Position numbers and translations under genes: made by a program
Notes under the pieces: model-generated
Databases searched by the model: none
Told to the model about the DNA's origin: nothing
The model's input: only the letters and a program-made list of their open reading frames with translations
Shown: positions 48,906 through 59,478 of the stretch, one piece after another
Layout of the letters: each line of letters starts with the position of its first letter
Numbering within the stretch: position 1 is the first letter of the stretch
Source: Arbacia lixula
Lineage: Eukaryota; Echinodermata; Echinoidea; Arbacioida; Arbaciidae
Length of the DNA stretch: 64,000 nt
NCBI GenBank assembly: GCA_963669155.1
Contig: OZ022577.1
Location: 26,567,865 to 26,631,864 of the forward strand
Direction of reading: 5' to 3'

Positions 48906-49049
48906 TAATCTATAATCTATTTTTCGTGTGAATCAACAATGCCCAGTCTGATTGTGATTAATTGATACATGATTCTCATACATGTATTTCTAAAATGAGG
49001 TATTGAGGAGACTATGAAGTAAGCAGCTACAGTTTTATATTGTTGTTTA

Positions 49050-50172
49050 TGTTGTCATTTGAGCCATTTCCTTGCAATAAATAGGTCGAGTGCGTCAAAG
49101 TTGAAAGTCTGCGCGTGCGTCAATACACTTTTGTGTGCAAATATTGCAAAAAACATGACTGTCTTCAATCGGCCATAGCTCCTCAGAATGGCTTGTGACC
49201 CCCAATTTTCTTTTAGTATTCTAAAAGATGATGGAATGTAGATGTGATTTCATGTATCATTTTGTCCTCAAGTACATCGTGACATCATTAAATTGAATGA
49301 ATTAAATAAATGTTCATGTATGACGTCATGAACTTCTTTAGCCGTTTTCGTGTATCTCAGTAATCCATAAATTTTCTCTCAAATTTCAGTATGTTGTGCC
49401 TAAGACATTGTTCTATGGTAACATTGCCATTATTTTTCATTTTGATAACGCCTTCATGGTGTAAATTTTTTATGATAGGCATTAATGTAAAAATCGGATG
49501 TTTGTACGTGTAATGTCATTGGGAGGGGCATTTATTTCAAATCATGAAATGACATGACGATCTTTTAGGAGCTGTACTCACTTATGTTTAGTCTTTTACT
49601 CTGATTTTTTTTTTTGTAGCTCAGTCTATTAGCTTTCTGTAACGTGGTCTTTATTTTCTAATCAGACGTCGGGATTATGGCGAAATTTCAGCTTAAACAT
49701 TGATTTTTACATCATTATAGCCCCTTTTTCTGCTTTACGTGTTAAACGAATGGGAAGATTTGTGGCTCAATGGGAAAGGCGCTGTTTTAAGAACGCGAGG
49801 CCCCGGCTCGAATCCTGGTGTGAGTAGGGTAAATTTTTCATCCCTTTTGCAATGCGAGTTTTGCGACCTTCTTCTGTTCAATCCCTCACTTTGTCATTCT
49901 CTGAGATTTTCTTTCCCTTTTTTTTACTCTCTCCCCTTTATCATGTTGCTAACACATACATTTGATCATTTAGGAAAATCTTTGCAAATAGTATGTTGTA
50001 AGTGCGCTATGATCTTTCGTGAGCGTTGCCCTTGATTTCTTATGAATAGATGGTGTCACCACGGAAGGTCCATGGTGTCACCGTGCATTACCATCCCATG
50101 TCTGTGCACGAAGTTGACAATACAGACCACCTTATACTTGTCCACAAGTATGTCTCGTCATTAACTTGCATT
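49050..50172 (+). repeat. Repeat Z, copy 2 (~1.12 kb)
   Basis: Second full copy, in direct orientation 3.6 kb after copy 1. Both carry a tRNA-like block near their 3' third and end at the same base context (CACAAGTATGT). Confidence 0.8.
49756..49828 (+). repeat. tRNA-like Pol III module inside repeat Z
   Basis: An A box TGGCTCAATGG (49763-49773) and a B box GGCTCGAATCC (49805-49815) are 42 bases apart, as in a tRNA gene. The acceptor arm does not pair, so this is not a functional tRNA gene. It suggests that Z contains or derives from a tRNA-headed SINE. Confidence 0.55.
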
Positions 50173-51821
50173 ACGGTCTACTACTTAAGTCCTTTTGAAT
50201 TTTGTTTAGAAAAGTGTTTAAAAATTTACATCACGGAAAAGGACGACGGGAAGAACCCAACTATGATTTATCAGTTTTCTATACCCATTCTCTCTCTATT
50301 TTCCTCTCTTTTCCCTTTCGCCAACATTACCCCCTGCCCTCTTTATTACTTACCATGCTCAAACAGATGTGGTAAATTATTCCATACAAAAGTTCCTTGT
50401 ATCTCATTTCCCCTTTTCGCCAACCTTTCTCTCTGTCAATTTATTTGCCTCTACCAAATTTCCAAATTGAGGGGACGAAATTGCGAGCGAGCAAAATTTT
50501 TGATATTTTTACTAGAAGATCAAAATTTGTAATAGATTAAAACATAATATTCCGAAAAGAATATCCTTCACTCCTCTCGTGTTTGTTTTCTTTCTTGGTC
50601 GTGAATTATCTTGGGGGAAAGCGCCCCAAGCCCCTTCATCTTTACAGCACTGTCTTTACAGTGTATGATTGCGTATAACGGTGTTAGGACAAACATAAAA
50701 AGGGATGGATTAATGGTATAAAAGTTTGACAATTATTGAAAGATAAACAGGTTGCTATTTGCAATCACATACCCACAACAATACATGTGTAATGGTATTT
50801 ATTAACATTCTCGACGCCAAATTGCACATACGTTACTCTACCGACACGCACCGATTATCGACATCATTTATATTCGAAATTTCTGAGAAATTCACGATTT
50901 TGAGGGACAGCTGGTCACGAATGAGATGCCACCTCCCCAGAAGAAGCCTCGCTTCGTCTTTGTGGAATATGTACTGGAAATGGCAGATTGTGGGCTCTGA
51001 TAGTGAGATCGACTCTTCTTTTACCCAACACAAAGATACAACTTCAATATTTTTAAACACTTGTAACAACATTATCCAGTTTTATATTAACTCGGTGCAA
51101 GCTGCTCATGAGGTTCAGAGTAATGTTTATAATATATTCATCATGTGCATAAAGAATTAAAGGTGGCTTTATTAATTTTGAGAAGTTCAGAGTAATGTTT
51201 ACAACCCAACCATCATGGTGGCTTTGATCGAAACACCCAGGGATCTCTTCTATAGAAATTAATTCCTGTCCTGTTTATCGTGCTACATGCTTTGTCAAGT
51301 TTTCAAAGGACCCGCTCCGTAATTGACTATGATTTGAAAATGGTTTGGGTGCGTCTCTTCCTGTTCTTTCATAAAGAAAGTGCCCTTTCACTGGCTCCAC
51401 AATAGGTTTTTCAAATTCAACTGATAATGGATCGTAGCCCTGCAGATACCAAAGAAAGATTAGAGCCTATGGCAGGCGTATTCGTGCATATACATATGTA
51501 ACATTTCAACATTACCTGGGTAACACCCAAGGCCCACTTCTTTAGACCATGTTTAGACATTCACCCCACCCCTAAGGAGCTCATTAGGCGCGCATGACCA
51601 CACATCCTGCTCTTTTGTAAAGCAAGGAACGTACCTCTCATAAGCTATGAAATGGGCCCCTTTCAAACTGAAAATGAACTTGGTACCATAAGAAAGCGTA
51701 GATCCCCTGCTACACACGACCTTCATACCGTTATTACCAGTCTATAAACAAGAGCGTTAGATGTGCATACAAAATCATGTATACAGGAAGTGAAAGAAAC
51801 ATAGGTTGAAGGGGTTACTAA

Positions 51822-52921
51822 ATTCGAAAAATAAGTTCCCACTAATTTATGTAAAATTATCCACTAAAAACGAATTTCACATTCGTTTGCCGCACTTAAA
51901 GATCCCCTGTCATCAAAATGTATGTTGACTTATGTCGATGCAAAATAATATGTACATAACAAAATCACTAACTATTCAATGAAAATATGCGTGCTATATT
52001 TTGAAACAATTTTCTTTATTTTTTCTCAGCACTGATAAGCCCCGCCTCCAAAATATCCTCCAACACAAAATTCCCCCTGTGACAACATCAAAGGTAGAAA
52101 TTAGCAGGATGACAAGCATAATTTATGCACAAATTTAACATTGCAATGACTACCTCCACCTGCCCACAAGAGCATCACATGTCTTCACACAATTCATCTA
52201 ACAACCTTTCATGTGGGAATAATCGTTTCCTTATGTCAAAAATGTGCTAGCTATGTGAAGCTATTAGAAGCACTTGCAGGTAGACATTGCAATGTTTTGG
52301 TTGTGCATAAGTTATGTCTATTGTCCTGCTAATTTCTACCTTTGATGATGTCACAGGGGGAATCTTGAGTTGGTGATTTTGTTAAATACATATTATGTTG
52401 CATCAACAGAAGTCAACATATATTATGACGACAGGGGCCCTTTTAGTCTCATTTTGACGAAAATTTGACAAAAAAAAAACCCCGCACACCTCCAGTGACG
52501 TCAGAAAAGTCAAAATGCCATCAATGCCAACGGCGTGAATAAAATGTTTTATTCACGCCGTTCAAACAATGTGTTACCCATGGGAACCCCAAAGCTTGTC
52601 CGAGGTTTGTCGAGTAGCAACAACTAAAAGATTCAAAGTGCATCCATCCATTGAATATGAATGACAAGATACAGGGGAATGCAATAATGCGTTACTACGC
52701 AGTTAGGGGGAAAGTTGTGAATACATTACGAAAATCGTCTATTGTTGACTTCCGTACACGCCGTTGGCATTTTTACTTTTCTGACGTAACTGGAGGTGTG
52801 CGTTTCTTCAACTTTTCGTCAAAATGAGACCTTATTGCGGCGAACAAATGTAAAATTCGTTTTTAGTGGATAATTTTACATAGATTAGTGGGAACTTATT
52901 TTTCTAATTTAGTAACCCTTT
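51822..52921. mobile_element. Palindromic element W (1.1 kb)
   Basis: The left end (GGGTTACTAAATTCGAAAAA, then TAAGTTCCCACTAATTTATG) is mirrored at 52850-52921 over about 85 bases with few mismatches. The arms continue as CACACCTCCAGTGACGTCAG against CTGACGTAACTGGAGGTGTG. TTGAA-like bases flank both ends. It is non-coding and is interrupted by palindrome V. Confidence 0.75.
51893..52450. mobile_element. Palindrome V nested in W (~0.55 kb)
   Basis: CCCCTGTCATCAAAATGTAT is mirrored at about 52418-52438, and CCCCCTGTGACAACATCAAAG is mirrored at about 52340-52362, so almost the whole segment folds on itself. It interrupts the left arm of W between GCCGCA and GTCTCATTTTGACG, which are contiguous (with a short ATAAG joint) in the right arm. 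Confidence 0.7.
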
Positions 52922-52937
52922 GAATCAGAGAGATGTA

Positions 52938-53391
52938 AGGAATGGAGTCAGCATGAAGTGTAATTGATTCCTACAGCAGTCGCGTGCATTGATATCACAA
53001 TGGAATATTTTACGCGTTTGGCTTTTTGATCTAGGGAGATCCGCCGAAAAACAAGGATGACAAATTTTGGATGCATTTAGAGGAATAAATATTCTGTGAA
53101 CTTCAGATTATATTGTTGCTTCGTTTTTTGATAAATCGAGAATAATGTCGAAAACATGTCAGAGAAATGCCTCCATATCGCACATTGGGCAATCATATTT
53201 CCTTACAAATATCTTGTAAATCGTTTATTGCGTGTTTCACCTTTCATGGAAACCACCTCGATTTTATGAGCGGAGATGTCCGAAAAAGTTATGGACCAAA
53301 TCATTTCTACAATTTTATAAAAATTTCGCTCCGCTCACCCCCAATCTAATTTCCAGTGTGTGTAATAAAATCAGTTGTGAACTCCCAGCGA
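52938..53391 (+). repeat. Dispersed repeat Y, copy 2
   Basis: Inverse of 39536-40052, starting immediately after the right end of W. The ORF continuing to 53699 runs out of the repeat; its product resembles no family I know. Confidence 0.75.
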
Positions 53392-56300
53392 AGGCTGAAC
53401 GGTTGACATATTTCTCAAACCAGATTTTCTTTTGTTATTCAGAGGCATTGCCTAATGAGAAATACGACGTATTGTTTGAAACAACTGAATATCTTGAATT
53501 TTATGAGGCGGCGGTCATCATAGATCAAAGGAAGTCTTTCCGAGTGCAATCCATCCATGATAGGTCCATGATTAATAAAAACAGACACGGTGTAAGAATA
53601 AAGCCACGGGATGCAATGAACATCCCTCTAAAGAACATAAAATTCCCTGAAACTTATATAAACAATATTTCTTTGTTATACCATCATATCAAAAGTTAAA
53701 ACGATTTGAAATGTTTATATCAGCCATTGCTCAAGTACGAGTCTTGGGAAGTGCGCAAAAACCTGGCACAGAGAGCAAAGCGCGGGGGCACACAAAGAGT
53801 TAGCAAACAGAAATGCATTATCTTTTCTTCGGGAATGTTCACAACCCATGCAATACTTTTGTTCAATTAATGAATGCTTTCAAAGTTATGATATGGAATT
53901 ATGTGCCTACAAAATCATTTATATCTGCTTATCGTTGATAATGATGTTTCATGCGAGATATTTTATAGCACAAGTAGATGGTGTTGATTTCCAATAAAAA
54001 AATTATATATGAACTTCCTATTCCTATTATAACGGCATATTCAAATAGCATAAGGCGTGTTACATGCACGTTCCTAACATGCCTAAATGCAAATGAGGAC
54101 AATTCATGCCGAGGTCTAGTGCCAGCTTCGCTTTGATTGGCTGATTTTTCTTACACACAGGGCTGGTTACTATGGGCAGCTTTCGAGACGAAATTCTGGA
54201 GAAATAATATCTTTATACGAAATTTTCTGAAGGCAAATCACATCTTTTGAGACGGAAACCGCCTTGAATAATAAGAAAAAGGTTTAGACTTTTGACTGAT
54301 GGAAAAATTATGATCATTTTCAACGCAAAACTGTGTTAAATGTTGAATAGAAAATGTCCTTAGCATTACGCACCCGGTGCACGAGTTATCTCGTTCTTCG
54401 GGTGTGAGTGTGGAAAAGCTAAAACGAGTTATCTCGTTCTTCGGCTGGAACGGGTTAAACTATCGTATGACACTTAAACTAACTTATGATTTATATCACA
54501 TAAAAGCTAATTAGTTGATCTACAATCTCAAATAGATGGCATGTCAAAACTTTTTGTCTAGATCTTACTGTTTCATTTTGAAATCCGGGCTCAAACAGGC
54601 ATATCTCGCACGGTATTCCCAAGATTTACTGAAAATGGCCATAACTCTTCCAGAAATGTCGGGGCTTTTAAACCTATCGCATGACACTTTAACTAGCTCA
54701 TGATTTATATGAGGTAAAAGCTGAATGATTGTTCCTTCTCCCCATATAGGTCCCATGTCGGAACTTTTTGATTGGGTCTTACTGTTGCAATTTGAATATA
54801 GGGCTCAGACCGGCATATTACGAGCGGCATTATCAGAATTTACCTAAAATGGCCATAACTCTTTAAAAAATGTAGGGGCTTTTAAACCCATAGCATGACA
54901 CTTTAACTAACTAATAAAAAGTATGAGGTCAAAGCTGAATAGTTGCTCTTTATCTCCATATAGGTGCCATGTCGGAACTTTTTAATTCGGTCTTTTGAAA
55001 GAGGTATGGTCGTTCTCGGTAAATTCTGATAATGCCGTGCGTAAATTTTCCGAAATGCCTGTTTGAGCTCAGACTTCAAACTGCAACAGTAAGACTGAAT
55101 CAAAAAGTTCCGACATGGGACCTATATGGGGGTAAAGAACAATTATTCAGCTTTGACCTCATACTATCTATTAGTTAGTTAAAGTGTCATGCGATAGGTT
55201 TAGAAGCCCCTACATTTTTGGAAGAGTTATGGCCATCTTTTGTAAATCTGGTAAATACCGTGCGTCATATGCCGGTTTGAGCCCTATATTCAAACTGCAA
55301 CAGTAAGACCCAATCAAAAAGTTCCGACATGGGACCTATATGGGGATAAAGAACAACTAGTCAGCTTTTACCTCATATAAATCATGAGCTAGTTAAAGTG
55401 TCATGCGATAGGTTTAAAAGCCCCGACATTTCTGGAAGAGTTATGGCCATTTTCAGTAAATCTTAGGAATACCGTGCGAGATATGCCTGTTTGAGCCCGG
55501 ATTTCAAAATAAAACAGTAAAATCTAGACAAAACGTTTTGACATGCCATCTATTTGAGATTGTAGATCAACTAATTAGCATTTATGTGATATAAATAATA
55601 AGTTAGTTTAAGTGTCATACGATAGTTTAAAAGGTATTAACATTGTTAAAGGAGTTACGACTATTTTCTGTTTATCCTGTGAATGCTGTGCATAAATTGA
55701 CCGAAACGCCGGTTTGAGTCCATATTTCAAATTGGAACAGTAAGATCCAGTCAAAGTGTTCCGACATGCCACCTATATGAGAGTGTAGAGCAATTATTCA
55801 GCTTTTACCCATAGTGTCAAATGATAGTGGTCAAAGCCCTGGATTTTGATAAGGATTACACGCCTTTTTCTTGAGGACATGGCCGATACGCCGCTTATAT
55901 CGTTTTCCAAGTTGGGTTTGTTTATCATCTCTACGGAAGAAAAAGATTGTTTTTACGTTTTTTATATATCAAGTAAAGACATAAATAGATCCTTTAAATG
56001 ATCCAGCTTCGTTTTTATTATAAGTGCCACGTAATGTATTTTTTTATTCCACTTCTTGTCTCTTTATTTTACACTTAACGCTTTAAATTCTCATTTGTTT
56101 TTTTGAAGACACCGTAGCACCAAATTCTATTGTTCTCACTCGTAGCAGACGACAGAAGTCTTAATGGTCGCGGACCGGAAGTCTTATTGGTCGCCAAAAG
56201 TAGCTCAATCATCAAGTCGACTTGACGAGATCCAGGATCTTGTCATCTTGTTTTCTCGCCCTACAGAAGTCGACTTGCCGAGATCCTTGGATCTTGTCTT

Positions 56301-56609
56301 TTTGTCTTCTTGTCTTACATAAGTCGACTTGACGAGATCCAAGATCTTGTCTTCTTGTCTTCTTGTCTTACAGAAGTCGACTTGACGAGATCCAAGATCT
56401 CGTCTTCTTGTCCTCTCATCCTACAGAAGTCGACTTGACGAGATCCAGCATCTTGTCTTTCTGTCTTTTCGTCTTACAGAAGTCGACTTGACGAGATCCA
56501 AGATCTTGTTTTTTGTCTTCTTGACTCTTTTTCTCGTCTTCTCGTCTCGTCTTCTCGTCTTCACGTCCTAAATTATCTCGTCTTCTGGGGGCACTTCTAA
56601 GCTTCCGTA

Positions 56610-57045
56610 CTTAAACGTGCAGCGCGAAGGCGAGTTGTTTAACTCGCCAAGTCGCCTTGTTTCGGCAAAAAAGGCGAGAAGGCGACTTGTACAAACTCGC
56701 CAAGGCGCCCCTTTTAAGACGAGATGACGAGAAGGCGACTTGTACAAACTCGCCAAGGCGCCCTTTTTAAGACGAGATGGCGAGAAGGTGACTTATACAA
56801 ACTCGCCAAGGCGCCTTGTCTAAGACGAGAAGGCGAGATGGTGACTTGTACAAACTCGCCAAGGCGCCTTGTCTAAGACGAGAAGACAAGATGGTGACTT
56901 ATACAAACTCGCCTAGGCGCCTTGTCTAAGACGAGAAGACGAGAAGGCGACTTGTATAAACTCACCTAAGCGCCTTGTCTAAGACGAGAAGGCGAGAAGG
57001 CGACTTATAAAAACGAGCCAAGGCGCCTTGTCTGATACGTACGGA
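56610..57045 (+). repeat. R2 array (GGCGAG / GGCGCC tandem repeats)
   Basis: Same start (TTAAACGTGCAGCGCGAAGG) and same orientation as R1, but with about seven units. It joins palindromes E1 and E2. Confidence 0.85.
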
Positions 57046-57719
57046 TACGGAAGCTTAGAAGTGCCCCCAGAAGACGAGATAATTTAGGACGTGAATACGA
57101 GAAGACGAGACGAGAAGACGAGAAAAAGAGTCAAGAAGACAAAAAGACAAGACCTTGGATCTCGTCAGGTCGACTTCTGTAGGACGAGAAGACAAAAAGA
57201 CAAGATCCTGAGAAGACGAGAAGACGAGAAAAAAGAGTCAAGAAGACAAAAAGACAAGATCTTGGATCTCGTCAAGTCGACTTCTGTAAGACGAAGAGAC
57301 AAAAAGACAAGAACTTGGATATCGTCAAGTCTACTTATGTAGGATGAGAAGACAAGAAGACGAGATCTTGGATCTCGTCAAGTCGACTTCTGTAAGACAA
57401 GAAGACAAGAAGACAAGATCTTGGATCTCGTCAAGTCGACTTCTGTAAGACAAGAAGACAAAAAGACAAGATCCAAGGATCTCGGCAAGTCGACTTCTGT
57501 AGGGCGAGAAAACAAGATGACAAGATCCTGGATCTCGTCAAGTCGACTTGATGAGGATGGGAAAGCAAGAAGACGAATTCGAGATCGTCGCTCTATACGA
57601 CCGACTCTAGGCTATATATAGGCAAGGGTGTTTGTCTATTGTGATCAGGCTTGACGCAACGTTTCATATTCACACTCATAGCATCGTTAAAACTTGTATA
57701 AAATCTACCAGTTGGTGTG

Positions 57720-57830
57720 ATGGCTGAAAATGCAGTTGAGAAGGAGGGCGACTCTCCTTCGTCGACAGAGTTTAATGACGACGACAACGACAAAACTGAA
57801 CCTGAACCCATCAAGCTTCTATGTTTTTAG
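57720..57830 (+). CDS. Short acidic ORF in E2 left arm
   Basis: 36 residues starting MAENAVEKEGDSPSSTEFND and continuing very acidic. It begins 100 bases after a TATATATA box, and a mirror copy exists in the right arm (ATG at 59582, - strand). No family recognised. The box and ATG suggest it is transcribed, but nothing proves it. Confidence 0.3.
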   Translation: MAENAVEKEGDSPSSTEFNDDDNDKTEPEPIKLLCF

Positions 57831-58108
57831 TCCGGGAGCCCAGAAGAATTATTCATGTGAAAAGGGCCGGAACAACTGACCCCATAGGTAGAAAGGATAT
57901 ACCCTGGACATCACAAAAATGTTTTGCTGGCAAGGTGTACCCGATGCTTTTCCCCCCAAATCACCACAAATGTGACGTCACTACCGGAAAGCCTTTTTTT
58001 TTCAAAAATGGTCAGAATATAATACATGGTACCATCATAACAAAGGTGTTAACACACATTGTTTTATGCCCAATGATCAAACTTGATTGGTATATTTTGG
58101 TTGCCTAG
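57821..58108 (+). CDS. 95-aa ORF in E2 left arm, unknown function
   Basis: Contains KRAGTTDPIGRKDIPWTSQK and FAGKVYPMLFPPNHHK, which is not low complexity. The right-arm copy (59194-59478, - strand) keeps the same frame with few amino-acid differences. It may be a captured host fragment or an element-encoded protein; no domain is recognised. Confidence 0.35.
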   Translation: MFLVREPRRIIHVKRAGTTDPIGRKDIPWTSQKCFAGKVYPMLFPPNHHKCDVTTGKPFFFKNGQNIIHGTIITKVLTHIVLCPMIKLDWYILVA

Positions 58109-59193
58109 TAAATGTGCAACATCATCATTGACTCGTTTTGGCAATGGCAGGTCTGTGGGCGACGTCGACGACGACATGTCGCGACGACGTCAGCAAAATG
58201 CAACACTTTTGTTCGTTTTTTTTTGCTCTTTGTCGATTAAAACTTTTTCAATTCTTGTAGTTCACAAACCATTCCAAATATTTATTTAAAACTTAGTTTG
58301 CTGTGTTTGGCATCTCTCAAGCTTTTCCAAACATATCAGAATGTGACATTTGGTCACGCTAATGGCCATCTCCTGACTAATAATAAAGCGTAGTGTTTTG
58401 GAAGAATGCACGTTAAGTCGTACAAAATACTGCCTTCGTCCTGTACACGCGTATATTCTGGATATGTGCTACTGTTTGGTTGAAATATTTTAAATCCTTG
58501 TAATCCAAGAACCATACCCCATATTTCCTCTTGATTTAGCCTTATGTTTTTGGCATTTCTTCCACTTTTAAAAACATATATGGATGTTACATATTGTTAC
58601 ACCTATGGTTATCTCCTGACCAATAATGTAACGGAGCATTTTGGAACAACTGCGTGAAATTGGACAAAATGTTGCGTATTAACTGCATACGTGTATCCTC
58701 TGTATGCGTGTTACTTTTGGATTGGAACTTGTTAGATCCTTGTACTCTAAGAACCATACAACATATTACTTTCCGACATGTTCTGGTGGTTTTGGCATTT
58801 CTTCCACTTTTCAAAACATATATTAATGTTATATATTATCACGCTTATAATCATCTACTGACCAATAACATAATGTCACATTTTGGAAGAACGAGCGTAA
58901 AATCCGACAAAATACTGCATACGTTCTATAAACGCAGATATTTTGCTGCGTGTTACTCTTCGGTTGAAACTTTTTAAAATCATTGTAATCCAAACACAGC
59001 AAACTAAGTTTAAAATAAATATTTGGAATGGTTTGTGAACTACAAGAATTGAAAAAGTTTTAATCGACAAAGAGCAAAAAAAACGAACAAAAGTGTTGCA
59101 TTTTGCTGACGTCGTCGCGACATGTCGTCGTCGTCGACGTCGCCCACAGACCTGCCATTGCCAAAACAAGTCAATGATGATGTTGCACATTTA

Positions 59194-59478
59194 CTAGGCA
59201 ACCAAAATAAACCAGTCAAGTTTGATAATTGGGCATAAAAAAATGTGTGTTAACACCTTTGTTATGATGGTACCATGTGTTATATTCTGACCATTTTTGA
59301 AAAAAGGCTTTCCGGTAGTGACGTCATATTTGTGGTGATTTGGGGGGAAAAGCATCGGGTACACCTTGCCAGCAAAACATTTTTGTGATGTCCAGGGTAT
59401 ATCCTTTCTACCTATGGGGTCAGTTGTTCCGGCCCTTTTCACATGAATAAATCTTCTGGGCTCCCGGACTATAAACAT
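59194..59478 (-). CDS. 94-aa ORF in E2 right arm (mirror copy)
   Basis: Mirror of the 57821-58108 ORF, transcribed towards the core of the palindrome. The near-identity of the two is a property of the inverted arms, so conservation alone does not prove selection. Confidence 0.35.
   Translation of the reverse strand: MFIVREPRRFIHVKRAGTTDPIGRKDIPWTSQKCFAGKVYPMLFPPNHHKYDVTTGKPFFKNGQNITHGTIITKVLTHIFLCPIIKLDWFILVA

Larger units (their letters stand above)
43563..54454. mobile_element. TTAA-target insertion P (10.9 kb) within the left arm of E1
   Basis: TTAA occurs at 43559-43562 and 54455-54458. The opposite arm of E1 (about 55625-55640) shows the uninterrupted site ACCTTTTAAACTATCG, so exactly this segment was inserted with a TTAA duplication. 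The ends are CCCG...CGGG. TTAA targets and CCC ends are typical of piggyBac-type elements. The right end has two subterminal copies of ACGAGTTATCTCGTTCTTCGG at about 54379 and 54424. No transposase is visible in the interior, which consists of other repeats. Confidence 0.7.
42558..56609. mobile_element. Palindromic module E1 (3.2 kb once the insertion is removed)
   Basis: Starts TACGGAAGCTTAGAAGTGCC and ends with its inverse. Each arm has an outer domain of GAAGACAAGA-type ~53-bp repeats containing AAGTCGACTT (42600-42950; inverse at 56220-56570). An inner domain of about 600 bases follows, then ~213-bp tandem units (three in the left arm after 54459, four in the right arm 55100-55830). The centre of symmetry lies near 55030. 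Inner-domain ORFs are short and have no family. Confidence 0.85.

Noticed and set aside
49756-49828. Functional tRNA gene
   Set aside because: A and B boxes are present but the acceptor and anticodon arms do not pair, and the block is embedded in a duplicated repeat.
53232-53699. 155-aa ORF
   Set aside because: Its first third is repeat Y read in one frame; the rest shows no known motif and no second supporting copy.
42300-57050. Regularly spaced repeats (R1, R2, ~53-bp units) as a CRISPR-like array
   Set aside because: Eukaryotic context, no unique spacers, units fully repetitive and part of a transposon with matching ends.
57091-57621. Lys/Arg-rich ORFs (VKSTSVRQEDKKTRSK type) and their mirror at 59681-60211
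   Set aside because: Translations of the ~53-bp outer-domain repeats; they occur in every arm and reflect only repeat frame openness.
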